Part shown: piece after piece, positions 52,045 to 60,707 of the stretch | How the letters are laid out: each line of letters begins with the position of its first letter | How positions within the stretch are numbered: the first letter of the stretch is position 1 | DNA from: Pseudarthrobacter cellobiosi | Lineage (GTDB): Bacteria > Actinomycetota > Actinomycetes > Actinomycetales > Micrococcaceae | DNA length: 64,000 bases | Reading direction: 5' to 3' | Assembly (NCBI RefSeq): GCF_023913755.1 | Contig: NZ_JAMXBJ010000050.1 | Span: forward strand, 186,001-250,000 | Position numbers and translations under genes: made by a program | Notes under the pieces: model-generated | The model's database searches: none | The model's input: the letters and a program-made list of their open reading frames with translations, nothing else | What the model was told of the DNA's origin: nothing

Positions 52045-52166
52045 GAGTGCTCGCTTAGGGGTGAGACCAGAAGTGATTCAGTCATCCTAGGCGAACCACA
52101 GGCGTTGCCGGGTGTTCTTTCGCAAAAACTGCGCTAACCTTCGGAGATTCGCGCAGGCGCCGCTAA

Positions 52167-52706
52167 ATGGAGATGATGGGAAGCATGCGCCCCTCCTTGC
52201 ATACCATGATCGTGCCCCCGCCACTGGCGTTTGCCAGGGTCTCCGGCGCAGCGGCGGCCCTGGCCGCCGCGCTCTCCTTGGCGGCGTGCTCCCCCGAAGT
52301 GGATGTCACTGCTGCAGGCGACGCGGCGAACCCGGCCTGCGCTCCGATGATGGTGGCCCTTCCGGACGCCATCGGCGATGCTGCCCTGCGGAAAACCAAC
52401 AGCCAGGCCACCGCGGCCTGGGGGGACCCGTCTCAGGTGATCCTGCGCTGCGGCGTCAATGTTCCAGGCCCGACGACGGACCGGTGCGTGAGTGTCAACG
52501 GCATCGACTGGGTTATCAAGGAGGGCGATCCGGTGTGGACGCTGACTACATTCGGCCGCGAACCCGCCACGGAAATCCTGATGGATCCGGAGAAGATCAG
52601 CTCCGCAACTGTCCTGGCTGATCTTTCCGCCTCAGCCGGAAAGATCCCGGCCAGCCGGAACTGCGTGGGTCAGGAAGACCTGCAGAACCTGCCGTCCAGC
52701 CAGTAG
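52167..52706 (+). CDS. DUF3515 family lipoprotein
   Basis: Up to 179 residues. An N-terminal hydrophobic stretch ends in the lipobox LSLAACS, so the protein should be lipid-anchored outside the membrane. Following blocks VILRCGVNVPGPTTDRCVSV and IDWVIKEGDPVWTLTTFGRE are typical of DUF3515, an actinobacterial family encoded beside ddl and thiL. Three ATGs (52167, 52185, 52206) are possible; a start at 52185 gives a more normal signal length. Function unknown. Confidence 0.88.
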   Translation: MEMMGSMRPSLHTMIVPPPLAFARVSGAAAALAAALSLAACSPEVDVTAAGDAANPACAPMMVALPDAIGDAALRKTNSQATAAWGDPSQVILRCGVNVPGPTTDRCVSVNGIDWVIKEGDPVWTLTTFGREPATEILMDPEKISSATVLADLSASAGKIPASRNCVGQEDLQNLPSSQ

Positions 52707-52752
52707 GCTCGACCACCGGGGTTTCGACAAGCCCTACCGCCTGGGAACAGCG

Positions 52753-53901
52753 CTACCGCAGGCCGGTTTTCCGGTTAAGGGCCAGGTAGATCAGCTCATC
52801 GATCAGGTCCGCATAGTCCAGGCCCGAGGCTGCCCACATCTGCGGGTACATGCTCTTGGGCGTAAACCCGGGCATGGTGTTGATCTCATTGATGATCAGT
52901 TCACCGTCGGGCGTGTAGAAGAAGTCCACGCGGCTCAGGCCTTCGGCGCCTACAGCGTCAAAGGCAGCCGCCGCGAGCTCCCGGACCCGCACGATGGCTT
53001 CCTCGGGAATGTCTGCGGGGCAGCTCAGCGCGGCGGCGTCGTCCTCAACATACTTCGCGTTGAAATCGTAGAATTCGTGCGTTCCGGCGGCGACGGAAAT
53101 TTCGCCCGGCATGGACGTCCGGGGGGAATCAGTCCCGCGTCCTTCCAACACCGCACACTCAATCTCACGCCCTACGATGCCAGCCTCGATGACCAGTTTG
53201 AGGTCGTGGCGCCGGGCTTCCTCGACGGCGGCGTCGAGTCCCTCGAGCGAGTCCACTTTGGAGATCCCCATGGACGAACCCGCCCGCGCCGGCTTGACGA
53301 ACACGGGAAAGCCGAGCTGGTCCACCTGCTTGCGAACGGCCTCCGCGTCCTTGACCCACTGACGGTCCGTGACGGCGATGTAGGGCCCCACGTGCAGCCC
53401 GGCGGCCTCGAACACGACTTTCATGTAGTGCTTGTCCATGCCCACAGCCGACGCGAGCACGCCGGCGCCGACGTAGCGCGTGTCGGACAGTTCCAGGAGT
53501 CCCTGGATGGTGCCGTCCTCGCCAAAGGGACCATGGAGAAGGGGAAACACGACGTCCACCGTCCCGAGTTCCTGCGGTACCTGGTTGGGTGAGGCGACGA
53601 TCAGCTGGTGCTCGCCGCCGATCTCGGCCAGTGTCACCGTTTCCGACGACGGCGGGACCTCCGGCAGCGACGACGCGGACAGGGACCACTGGGCGGTATC
53701 CCCCGCAGCCAGCACCCACTGCCCCGACTTGGCGATGCCGATGGGGATGACATCGTACTTGTCTTTGTTGATGGCGCCCAGGACGCCGGCGGCGGTCACG
53801 CAGCTCACGGCATGTTCACTGGACCGGCCACCAAAGAGGACCGCGACGCGGGGTTTGGCCCGGGGGGCGGAGTCCGCTGCGGTCAGGTTATCGTCGGACA
53901 T
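52753..53901 (-). CDS. ddl: D-alanine--D-alanine ligase
   Basis: 382 residues; makes the D-Ala-D-Ala dipeptide of peptidoglycan precursors and is the target of cycloserine. N-terminal RVAVLFGGRSSEHAVSCVTA, then HGPFGEDGTIQGLLELSDTR, ATP-grasp core FPVFVKPARAGSSMGISKVD, and metal-binding FFYTPDGELIINEINTMPGF. It starts two bases after gpsA ends. The order murA-plsC-gpsA-ddl-thiL is typical. Confidence 0.96.
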   Translation of the reverse strand: MSDDNLTAADSAPRAKPRVAVLFGGRSSEHAVSCVTAAGVLGAINKDKYDVIPIGIAKSGQWVLAAGDTAQWSLSASSLPEVPPSSETVTLAEIGGEHQLIVASPNQVPQELGTVDVVFPLLHGPFGEDGTIQGLLELSDTRYVGAGVLASAVGMDKHYMKVVFEAAGLHVGPYIAVTDRQWVKDAEAVRKQVDQLGFPVFVKPARAGSSMGISKVDSLEGLDAAVEEARRHDLKLVIEAGIVGREIECAVLEGRGTDSPRTSMPGEISVAAGTHEFYDFNAKYVEDDAAALSCPADIPEEAIVRVRELAAAAFDAVGAEGLSRVDFFYTPDGELIINEINTMPGFTPKSMYPQMWAASGLDYADLIDELIYLALNRKTGLR

Positions 53902-53903
53902 CG

Positions 53904-54953
53904 TCAGTAATCGCCTTCGGGTTTCAGGTCCCGGGCCAGCAGCAGCGGCCCCAGTTGGTCAACGGACAGTTTGCCGGCCAGGACGGCTACGACAGCGGCA
54001 GTGATGGGCATTTCGACGCCCAGTTTCCCCGCAAGTTCATGCACAGCCTGGCCGGATTTGATGCCTTCGGCTGTTTGGGTCATCTGCTGGGCCAACTGCT
54101 CGAGGGTAAGTCCCTGGCCGAGCATACGGCCGGCAGTATGGTTTCGCGACAGCGGCGAGGAACACGTTGCCACCAGGTCCCCCAGGCCCGCCAGCCCGGC
54201 CATGGTCCGTGCCTCGCCACCAAGGGCAAGGGCGAGCCTGGATGTTTCGGCCAGGCCCCGGGTGATCACGGAGGCCTTGGTGTTGTCCCCCATCTGTTTA
54301 CCTTCACAGATGCCCACGGCCAGCGCTATGACGTTCTTGACGATGCCGCCAATTTCCACGCCGACGACATCCGCCGTGGTGTACGGACGGAAGTACGGTG
54401 CGGTGCAGCTCCTCGCGATCCAGCCCGCGGCCGCCGCATCGGAACAGGCCACCACAGAAGCAGTCGGTTCCTCCCGGGCGATCTCCATGGCCAGGTTGGG
54501 ACCGGAAACCACGGCAATGCGGTCCTTGGGAATCCCCAGTTCGTCGCTGATAACCTCACTCATCCGGGAGTCCGTGCCGAGCTCAAGGCCCTTCATCAGG
54601 GACACCACCATGGCGTCAGCGGCGATCAGCGGCTTCCATTCACGGAGCTGGAGGCGCAGTGACTGTGCAGGAACGGCCAGGACCACCAGGTCCGCGCCCA
54701 CCAGCACCTCGCTGACGTCCGTGGAGGCCGTGATGCTGGGCGGCAGCTCGGTGTCCTTCAGGTACTGGACGTTGCGGTGGGAGCTGTTGATCTGCTCCAC
54801 CACTTCGCTGCGGCGGCCCCAGATCCGGATGCTCCGTTGTTCCCCCGCTGCTCCAGCCGCATCGGCGAGGATCTTGGCGAACGTGGTTCCCCAGGATCCG
54901 GCGCCCAGGACGGCGACAGACCGGGCGGAACCCTGACGGCTTTCGTCAGCCAT
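53904..54953 (-). CDS. gpsA: Glycerol-3-phosphate dehydrogenase [NAD(P)+]
   Basis: 349 residues; reduces dihydroxyacetone phosphate to sn-glycerol-3-phosphate, the substrate of acyltransferases such as the adjacent PlsC pathway. NAD-binding AVLGAGSWGTTFAKILADA, DLVVLAVPAQSLRLQL, VVSGPNLAMEIAREEPTA, catalytic region VGVEIGGIVKNVIALAVGIC and GLGDLVATCSSPLSRNHTAG are all present. Its ATG overlaps the plsC stop as TGATG. Confidence 0.96.
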   Translation of the reverse strand: MADESRQGSARSVAVLGAGSWGTTFAKILADAAGAAGEQRSIRIWGRRSEVVEQINSSHRNVQYLKDTELPPSITASTDVSEVLVGADLVVLAVPAQSLRLQLREWKPLIAADAMVVSLMKGLELGTDSRMSEVISDELGIPKDRIAVVSGPNLAMEIAREEPTASVVACSDAAAAGWIARSCTAPYFRPYTTADVVGVEIGGIVKNVIALAVGICEGKQMGDNTKASVITRGLAETSRLALALGGEARTMAGLAGLGDLVATCSSPLSRNHTAGRMLGQGLTLEQLAQQMTQTAEGIKSGQAVHELAGKLGVEMPITAAVVAVLAGKLSVDQLGPLLLARDLKPEGDY

Positions 54954-55720
54954 CAGGTGGCATCCGCAGCATCGTCAGGATTTTCCCGCTCAACGAAGCG
55001 ACCGTGCGTGGCTTGATTGTGCTTGGACGGGTCCCAGCGTTCTGCGGGAGGCTCCTCCCCGCGGATGCCGGCCAGCAAACCGGTCACGGCGTCCATGATC
55101 GTCGCGGTAGCCGCGGTCAGCGTTGCCTTATCCAGTGGCCGGTCCGCGTACTGGCTGAGGTCCACGGGCTTGCCCACCATCACCCTGGACGTCTTGCGCG
55201 GGAAAAGGTGGAACCGCTTCGCATAACGCGGGAACACTTCATGGGCGCCCCAGTGCGCGATCGGTACCACGGGAATGCCGCCTTCCAAGGCAAGGCGGGC
55301 AGCGCCGGTGTGGCCCTTCATCGGCCACAACGCGGGATCGCGCGTGAGTGTACCTTCGGGGTAGATGATGATGGCCCCGCCGTCCGCCACAATCTCCTGG
55401 GCGAGCTGCAGCGAGCGGTTCGCCCCCGCCGTCGAGCGTTCCACCGGGATCTGCCGGGTGGCCCGCAGGACCGCACCCAGGACCGGAACCTTGAACAGCC
55501 CGGCCTTGGCCAGGAAGTGCGGGGCGCGCTTCTGGTTGTAGAGAATGTGCCCCACAATCAGCGGATCGATTTCCGTGCAATGGTTGGGCACGGCAATAAA
55601 TCCGCCGGCGGGGAGGTTCTCGAGGCCTTCCCACTTCTTGTTCATCATTGCGTTCAGCACCGTGCGCACTATGGCTGCGACCACAACGAATGTGGCCTGG
55701 CTCTTGGCCGTTTCCTTCAC
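54953..55720 (-). CDS. plsC: 1-acylglycerol-3-phosphate O-acyltransferase
   Basis: 255 residues from GTG 55720, ten bases after murA; the frame extends further but inside murA. It acylates lysophosphatidate to phosphatidate at the membrane. The H-x4-D motif is in VPNHCTEIDPLIVG and the substrate motif is IIIYPEGTLTRDPALWPMKG. An N-terminal hydrophobic segment (TFVVVAAIVRTVLNAMM) may associate with the membrane. The C-terminal tail is charged and unusual. Translation is coupled to gpsA. Confidence 0.93.
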   Translation of the reverse strand: MKETAKSQATFVVVAAIVRTVLNAMMNKKWEGLENLPAGGFIAVPNHCTEIDPLIVGHILYNQKRAPHFLAKAGLFKVPVLGAVLRATRQIPVERSTAGANRSLQLAQEIVADGGAIIIYPEGTLTRDPALWPMKGHTGAARLALEGGIPVVPIAHWGAHEVFPRYAKRFHLFPRKTSRVMVGKPVDLSQYADRPLDKATLTAATATIMDAVTGLLAGIRGEEPPAERWDPSKHNQATHGRFVERENPDDAADAT

Positions 55721-55730
55721 GTACCCACCG

Positions 55731-57056
55731 CTACTTTGTCGAGGTGATGTCGAAATCGGCGCCGAGGCCGGACAGCTTTTCGCTGAAGCGTTCGTAGCCG
55801 CGGTTGATGATGTCAATCCCGGTCACGCGGGACGTGCCGGAAGCGGCCAGCGCCGCGATCAGGTGGCTGAAGCCGCCACGCAGGTCCGGTACGTCGATGT
55901 CGGCGCCCTTGAGCTGGGTGGGGCCGGAGATGACGGCGGAGTGGAGGAAGTTGCGCTGGCCGAAGCGGCACGGCACACTGCCCAGGCACTCGCGGTGCAC
56001 TTGGATGCTCGCTCCCATCCGGATGAGCGCATCGGTGAAGCCGAACCTGTTTTCATAGACGGTCTCGTGAACGATCGAGACGCCTTCGGCCTGGGTCAGG
56101 GCCACCACGAGGGGCTGCTGCCAGTCGGTCATGAAGCCGGGGTGCACATCCGTTTCCAGGACCAGCGGGTTGAGCTTGCCGCCCCGGTGGTAGAAGCGGA
56201 TGCCGTCTTCGCCGATGTCCATGCCGCCGCCTACCTTCCGGTAGGTGTTCAGGAACGTCATCATGTCCCGCTGCGAGGCGCCTTCGACGAAGATGTCACC
56301 GCGGGTCACCAGTGCTGCCGAAGCCCACGACGCCGATTCGTTGCGGTCCGAAAGGGCGCGGTGGTTATAGCCCCCCAGGTCCCGGACACCTTCAATACGG
56401 ATGGTCCGGTCGGTCTGGACGCTGATGATGGCGCCCATCTTCTGCAGCACGGCAATGAGGTCAATGATCTCAGGCTCGGTGGCGGCGCCGGAAAGCTCGG
56501 TGATCCCTTCGGCGCGGGTGGCGCTGAGCAGCACCTGTTCCGTGGCACCCACCGAGGGGTAGGGCAGATTGATCTTGGCGCCATGCAGGCCCTTGGGTGC
56601 GGATATATGGATGCCGCCCGGGCGCTTTTCCACCACGGCGCCGAACTGGCGGAGCACGTTGAGGTGGTAGTCGATGGGCCGGTCCCCGATCTTGCAGCCG
56701 CCAAGGTCCGGAATGAAGGCCTCACCGATCGCATGGATCAGGGGTCCGCAGAGCAGGATGGGGATCCGTGAATCACCGGCGTGGGCATCGATCGCAGTAC
56801 TCGGGGCGGTTTTTGCCGCCTTCGGATCCAGGGTGAGGTCGCCACTGACGGGATCCTTGACCACCGTCACCCCGTGCAGCTGCAGGAGCGAGGTGACAAC
56901 CTCCACGTCCTTGATCTCCGGAACGTTCCGCAACACCGACGGCTCGTTGCCCAGCAATGCTGCCACCATTGCCTTCGGAACAAGGTTTTTGGCCCCCCGG
57001 ACGCTGACGCGGCCTGTAAGCGGGACTCCGCCGCGGATTGTCAGAACACTACTCAT
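55731..57056 (-). CDS. murA: UDP-N-acetylglucosamine 1-carboxyvinyltransferase
   Basis: 441 residues; first committed step of peptidoglycan synthesis. It has GGVPLTGRVSVRGAKNLVPK near the N-terminus and the active-site loop IPDLGGCKIGDRPIDYH. Cysteine is in the fosfomycin-target position, unlike mycobacteria, which have Asp. Later blocks are YPSVGATEQVLLSATRAEG and DIDVPDLRGGFSHLIAALAA. AAGGAAA precedes the ATG. It heads the murA-plsC-gpsA-ddl run. Confidence 0.95.
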   Translation of the reverse strand: MSSVLTIRGGVPLTGRVSVRGAKNLVPKAMVAALLGNEPSVLRNVPEIKDVEVVTSLLQLHGVTVVKDPVSGDLTLDPKAAKTAPSTAIDAHAGDSRIPILLCGPLIHAIGEAFIPDLGGCKIGDRPIDYHLNVLRQFGAVVEKRPGGIHISAPKGLHGAKINLPYPSVGATEQVLLSATRAEGITELSGAATEPEIIDLIAVLQKMGAIISVQTDRTIRIEGVRDLGGYNHRALSDRNESASWASAALVTRGDIFVEGASQRDMMTFLNTYRKVGGGMDIGEDGIRFYHRGGKLNPLVLETDVHPGFMTDWQQPLVVALTQAEGVSIVHETVYENRFGFTDALIRMGASIQVHRECLGSVPCRFGQRNFLHSAVISGPTQLKGADIDVPDLRGGFSHLIAALAASGTSRVTGIDIINRGYERFSEKLSGLGADFDITSTK

Positions 57057-57145
57057 ATACCGGTTTCCTTACGATTACTCGCCCCAAAATCCTTGCAAAG
57101 GCTCCAGCTAAGCATAGGAGGTTGCGTTACCGAACCGAAATACGG

Positions 57146-57165
57146 GCGCCGAAAGCCTCCGGCGC
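57146..57165 (-). terminator. Weak hairpin downstream of leuD
   Basis: GCGCCG (57146-57151) pairs with CGGCGC (57160-57165) around eight bases, 50 bases after the leuD stop. On the minus strand it is followed by CCGTATTT, a poor T tract. Confidence 0.35.
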
Positions 57166-57214
57166 GGCGCCGCACAGGCGGCTCCGTCCGGGGCGGGAAA
57201 TTCCGGCCTCCGGC

Positions 57215-57817
57215 TCAGGAGAGGCGGGCCGGAAGCGTTGTGGGCATGAAGGCCGGACGCGTGGCCTCGAAGGCGGTGATGTCCTCTTCGTGCTGGAGGG
57301 TCAGGCCAATATCGTCCAGGCCCTCCAGGAGGCGCCAGCGCGTGTAATCGTCGATTTCAAAGGGTGCCACGATGGTGCCGCAGATGACAGTCTTGGAGAC
57401 GAGATCAACGGTGACTTCGGTGCCGGGAGCATTCTCGAGTTCTTTCCAGATCAGCTCGATGTCCTCCTGGGCGAGCTCAGCGGCCAGCAGCCCCTGCTTG
57501 CCGGAGTTGCCGCGGAAAATATCGGCAAAGCGGGACGAGAGGACCGTCTTGAAGCCGTAGTCCTTCAGGGCCCAGACGGCGTGTTCACGGGACGAACCGG
57601 TGCCGAAATCCGGGCCTGCCACGAGGACGGAGCCGGCGTTGAACGGCGCCTGGTTCAGGATGAAGGCCGGGTCCTTGCGCCAGGCGGAGAACAGTGCGTC
57701 TTCGAAGCCGGTGCGGGTGATCCGCTTGAGGTAGACCGCCGGGATGATCTGGTCCGTGTCAACGTTGCTCTGGCGCAGCGGTACGCCGACGCCGGTGTGG
57801 GTGGTGAACTTTTCCAT
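57215..57817 (-). CDS. leuD: 3-isopropylmalate dehydratase small subunit
   Basis: 200 residues; with LeuC isomerises 2- and 3-isopropylmalate in leucine synthesis. MEKFTTHTGVGVPLRQSNVD, TDQIIPAVYLKRITRTGFED, and the substrate-recognition GPDFGTGSSREHAVWALKDY are standard. AGGAGG lies six bases before the ATG, and leuC ends nine bases upstream. Confidence 0.96.
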   Translation of the reverse strand: MEKFTTHTGVGVPLRQSNVDTDQIIPAVYLKRITRTGFEDALFSAWRKDPAFILNQAPFNAGSVLVAGPDFGTGSSREHAVWALKDYGFKTVLSSRFADIFRGNSGKQGLLAAELAQEDIELIWKELENAPGTEVTVDLVSKTVICGTIVAPFEIDDYTRWRLLEGLDDIGLTLQHEEDITAFEATRPAFMPTTLPARLS

Positions 57818-57826
57818 GGCGGCCTC

Positions 57827-59281
57827 CTAGGCTGCGTCGGTGCGGATGGCGGCGGATTCGGGAACCGGATCGAGGTCCGACGGCGAACTCAGGGTGCCAC
57901 GGATAGCCGTGGCCGCCGCCACCACCGGCGACACCAGGTGCGTGCGGCCGCCCTTGCCCTGACGGCCTTCGAAGTTGCGGTTGGAGGTCGAGGCGCAACG
58001 CTCCCCCACCTCCAGCTGGTCCGGGTTCATGCCCAGGCACATCGAGCAGCCGGCAAACCGCCATTCGGCGCCGAATTCCTTAAAGACCTTGTCCAGCCCT
58101 TCGGCCTCTGCTTCCAGCCGCACGCGTGCCGAGCCGGGGACTACCAGCATCCGGATGTTGGGGTCCTTCTGGCGCCCGCGGATGATGTCCGCAGCGGCCC
58201 GGAGGTCCTCCATGCGTGAGTTGGTGCAGGAGCCCAGGAAGACCGTGTCCACCCGGATATCCTTCATCGGCGTCCCGGCTTCAAGCCCCATGTACTGCAG
58301 GGCGCGTTCGGCGGCCGCCTTGGCGTTTTCGTCGCCGAAGTCCTCAGGGAACGGAACTCTGGCTGAGAGCGAAACGCCCTGGCCCGGGTTCGTGCCCCAG
58401 GTGACAAACGGCTCCAGCGTGTCGGCGTCAAGGTCCACCTCGACGTCGAACGTCGCATCGTCGTCGGTCCTCAGCGTGTTCCAGTACTCGACGGCGGCAT
58501 CCCAGTCCGCGCCCTGCGGCGCGTGCGGGCGGCCGTCCATGTAGTCGTAGGTGATCTGGTCGGGGGCCACCAGGCCGGCGCGGGCACCGGCTTCGATGGA
58601 CATGTTGCAGATGGTCATGCGGGCTTCCATGGACAGCGCACGGATGGCGGAACCGCGGTATTCCAGGACGTAGCCCTGGCCGCCGCCGGTGCCGATCTTG
58701 GCAATCACGGCCAGGATGATGTCCTTGGCGGTGACGCCCGGGCGCAGGGTGCCTTCGACATTGATGGCCATGGTTTTGAACGGCTTCAAGGACAGCGTCT
58801 GCGTGGCCATGACGTGTTCCACCTCGGACGTGCCGATGCCCATGGCCAGGGCACCGAACGCGCCGTGGGTGGACGTGTGGGAGTCACCGCAGACAACGGT
58901 CATCCCGGGCTGGGTAAGGCCAAGCTGCGGGCCAACAACATGCACGATTCCCTGCTCCGCGTCGCCGAGCGAGTGCAGGCGGACGCCGAACTCCGCGCAG
59001 TTGTTGCGCAGCGTCTGGATCTGCGTACGGCTGGTGAGATCGGCAATGGGCTTGTCGATGTCCAGCGTGGGCGTGTTGTGGTCCTCCGTGGCGATGGTGA
59101 GGTCCGGGCGGCGCAGCTTGCGGCCCGCCAGGCGCAGACCTTCAAATGCCTGCGGAGACGTCACCTCATGGACAAGGTGAAGGTCAATGAAGAGGAGGTC
59201 GGGCTGAGCATTGGCTCCTTCGCCGTCGCCTTTACGCACCACGTGCGCGTCCCAGACTTTCTCGGCCAGTGTCTTTGCCAC
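57827..59281 (-). CDS. leuC: 3-isopropylmalate dehydratase large subunit
   Basis: 484 residues from GTG 59281 (MAKTLAEKVWDAHVVRKGDG), preferred over ATG 59287 because AAGGGAG sits six bases before the GTG. [4Fe-4S] cysteines are in VFLGSCTNSRMEDL and CSMCLGMNPDQL. VCGDSHTSTHGAFGALAMGI is the aconitase-family signature. leuD follows. Upstream lie a short leader ORF and a palindrome shared with the divergent NdgR-type regulator. Confidence 0.96.
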   Translation of the reverse strand: MAKTLAEKVWDAHVVRKGDGEGANAQPDLLFIDLHLVHEVTSPQAFEGLRLAGRKLRRPDLTIATEDHNTPTLDIDKPIADLTSRTQIQTLRNNCAEFGVRLHSLGDAEQGIVHVVGPQLGLTQPGMTVVCGDSHTSTHGAFGALAMGIGTSEVEHVMATQTLSLKPFKTMAINVEGTLRPGVTAKDIILAVIAKIGTGGGQGYVLEYRGSAIRALSMEARMTICNMSIEAGARAGLVAPDQITYDYMDGRPHAPQGADWDAAVEYWNTLRTDDDATFDVEVDLDADTLEPFVTWGTNPGQGVSLSARVPFPEDFGDENAKAAAERALQYMGLEAGTPMKDIRVDTVFLGSCTNSRMEDLRAAADIIRGRQKDPNIRMLVVPGSARVRLEAEAEGLDKVFKEFGAEWRFAGCSMCLGMNPDQLEVGERCASTSNRNFEGRQGKGGRTHLVSPVVAAATAIRGTLSSPSDLDPVPESAAIRTDAA

Positions 59282-59293
59282 GGCCATCTCCCT

Positions 59294-59365
59294 TCACTGC
59301 TGTTTGGCTGTTTGGTTCCACTGAACCAGCAGGGCTGCATTATGTGCCAGCCCGAAGATTTGCAT
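59294..59365 (-). CDS. Candidate leader peptide of leuCD
   Basis: A 23-codon ORF from ATG 59365 to TGA at 59296-59294, ending just before the leuC ribosome site. The peptide begins MQIFGLAHNAALLVQWN and includes consecutive Leu-Leu-Val codons (CTG CTG GTT); Leu, Ile and Val make up five of 23 residues. TGGTTC-AGTG-GAACCA inside it can form a hairpin. There is no T tract, so any control would be translational or coupled. It may be chance. Confidence 0.35.
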   Translation of the reverse strand: MQIFGLAHNAALLVQWNQTAKQQ

Positions 59366-59379
59366 CTCAGATAATGAGA
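59365..59379. promoter_or_regulatory. Palindrome between leuC and ndgR (candidate operator)
   Basis: TCTCA-GATAA-TGAGA, a perfect 5-bp dyad with five-base spacer, centred between the divergent genes. A TATCAT -10-like hexamer for the regulator gene follows at 59386-59391, only four bases before its ATG, which suggests leaderless or short-leader transcription. Confidence 0.6.
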
Positions 59380-59394
59380 CGGCAATATCATTAC

Positions 59395-60114
59395 ATGGAC
59401 AATTCTAGTGGAGTCGGCGTCATTGATAAAGCGGCCCATGTGCTTGATGCATTGGAGGCCGGACCCACCACGCTGGCACAGCTGGTGGCCGCCACAGGTC
59501 TGGCCCGGCCTACCGTGCACAGGCTTGCCCTGGCCCTGATCCATCACCGGTTGGTGAGCCGCGACATCCAGGGCCGGTTTGTCCTCGGCAGCCGTCTGGT
59601 GGAGCTCGCCTCCGCCGCCGGCGAGGACCGTCTCATCGCTTCCGCCGGCCCGGTCCTGATGCAGCTGCGGGACGCCACCGGCGAAAGCTCCCAGATCTTC
59701 CGCCGCCAGGGCGAATGGCGTATTTGCGTCGCCTCCGCAGAACGTCCCATCGGCCTGCGCGACACCATCCCCGTGGGCACGAAACTCTCCATGAAGGCCG
59801 GCTCCGCCGCGCAGGTACTTCTTGCCTGGGAAGACCACGACCGGCTCCTTGAGGGCCTGCAGGCCGCCCGCTTCACGCCTACCGTGCTGGCAGGCGTACG
59901 ACGGCGGGGCTGGGGCCAGAGCCTCGGCGAACGCGAGCCCGGGGTCGCCTCAGTCTCGGCCCCGGTCCGGGGACCGTCCGGACGCGTGATCGCCGCCGTG
60001 TCGATCTCCGGCCCCATCGAGCGGCTCACCCGCCAGCCGGGCCGCCTCCACGCCGAGGTGGTCTGCAATGCCGCACGGCTCCTCACCGAGGCCCTGCGCA
60101 AGGGCAACGACTGA
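59395..60114 (+). CDS. IclR-family regulator of leucine genes (NdgR/LtbR type)
   Basis: 239 residues from ATG 59395; the frame upstream to 59269 runs across the leuC promoter and start. The DNA-binding helix-turn-helix is TLAQLVAATGLARPTVHRLA at about residues 20-45, followed by the IclR effector domain (RLIASAGPVLMQLRDATGES, VGTKLSMKAGSAAQVLLAW, GVASVSAPVRGPSGRVIAAV). In Streptomyces (NdgR) and Corynebacterium (LtbR) such proteins, encoded divergently from leuCD, repress leucine and tryptophan genes; that is family knowledge and inferred here. Confidence 0.92.
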   Translation: MDNSSGVGVIDKAAHVLDALEAGPTTLAQLVAATGLARPTVHRLALALIHHRLVSRDIQGRFVLGSRLVELASAAGEDRLIASAGPVLMQLRDATGESSQIFRRQGEWRICVASAERPIGLRDTIPVGTKLSMKAGSAAQVLLAWEDHDRLLEGLQAARFTPTVLAGVRRRGWGQSLGEREPGVASVSAPVRGPSGRVIAAVSISGPIERLTRQPGRLHAEVVCNAARLLTEALRKGND

Positions 60115-60162
60115 GGCCTCGCCTCCGTCCAGGCCTGGCTGCCCCCCGGCTAGGCTGTCGCC

Positions 60163-60702
60163 ATGAACAGCTACGCAGTCTTCCTCCGCGGGATAAATGT
60201 CGGCGGGATCAACATCAAGATGGCTGACCTCAAGAATGCCCTCGCATCGCAGGGGTTCGCGGAAGTCAAGACACTGCTGGCCAGCGGCAACGTGGTGCTT
60301 GCCAGCGACGAGGATCCTGCCGCCGTCAAACGGACATTTGAGAAGTGCCTGCGTGACGCGTTCGGCTATGACGCCTGGGTGGTGGTTTTGACGGCCCAGC
60401 GGGTCTCCGAACTCGTGGCGGCCTGCCCGTACCCGGCGGACGACAAGGCAACGCACACCTACATCACGCTGGCCTCAGACACCGCCATGCTCGATGAGCT
60501 GGACGCGGCCGGCGCAGCCCTTGACGGGACTGAACAGAAACGCCTCGGCCCGGAGGCACTGGCCTGGCTGGCCCCGGCTGGCGGGACACTGGACAGCCCG
60601 TTCAGCAAGATCTCGTCCAAGGCAAAATTCAAGGCAACCACTACCACTCGGAACCTGCGGACGCTGATCAAGGTCAGTGACGCCGCAACCGCCTTGGCGT
60701 AG
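60163..60702 (+). CDS. DUF1697 family protein
   Basis: 179 residues. The N-terminal YAVFLRGINVGGINIKMADL and the following KTLLASGNVVLAS are the DUF1697 hallmarks; the C-terminus has KATTTTRNLRTLIKV, also typical. The family is widespread and small, with no firmly established function. No signal peptide or membrane helix. It is convergent with the GTPase pair, six bases from its stop. Confidence 0.93.
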   Translation: MNSYAVFLRGINVGGINIKMADLKNALASQGFAEVKTLLASGNVVLASDEDPAAVKRTFEKCLRDAFGYDAWVVVLTAQRVSELVAACPYPADDKATHTYITLASDTAMLDELDAAGAALDGTEQKRLGPEALAWLAPAGGTLDSPFSKISSKAKFKATTTTRNLRTLIKVSDAATALA

Positions 60703-60707
60703 CGGCC

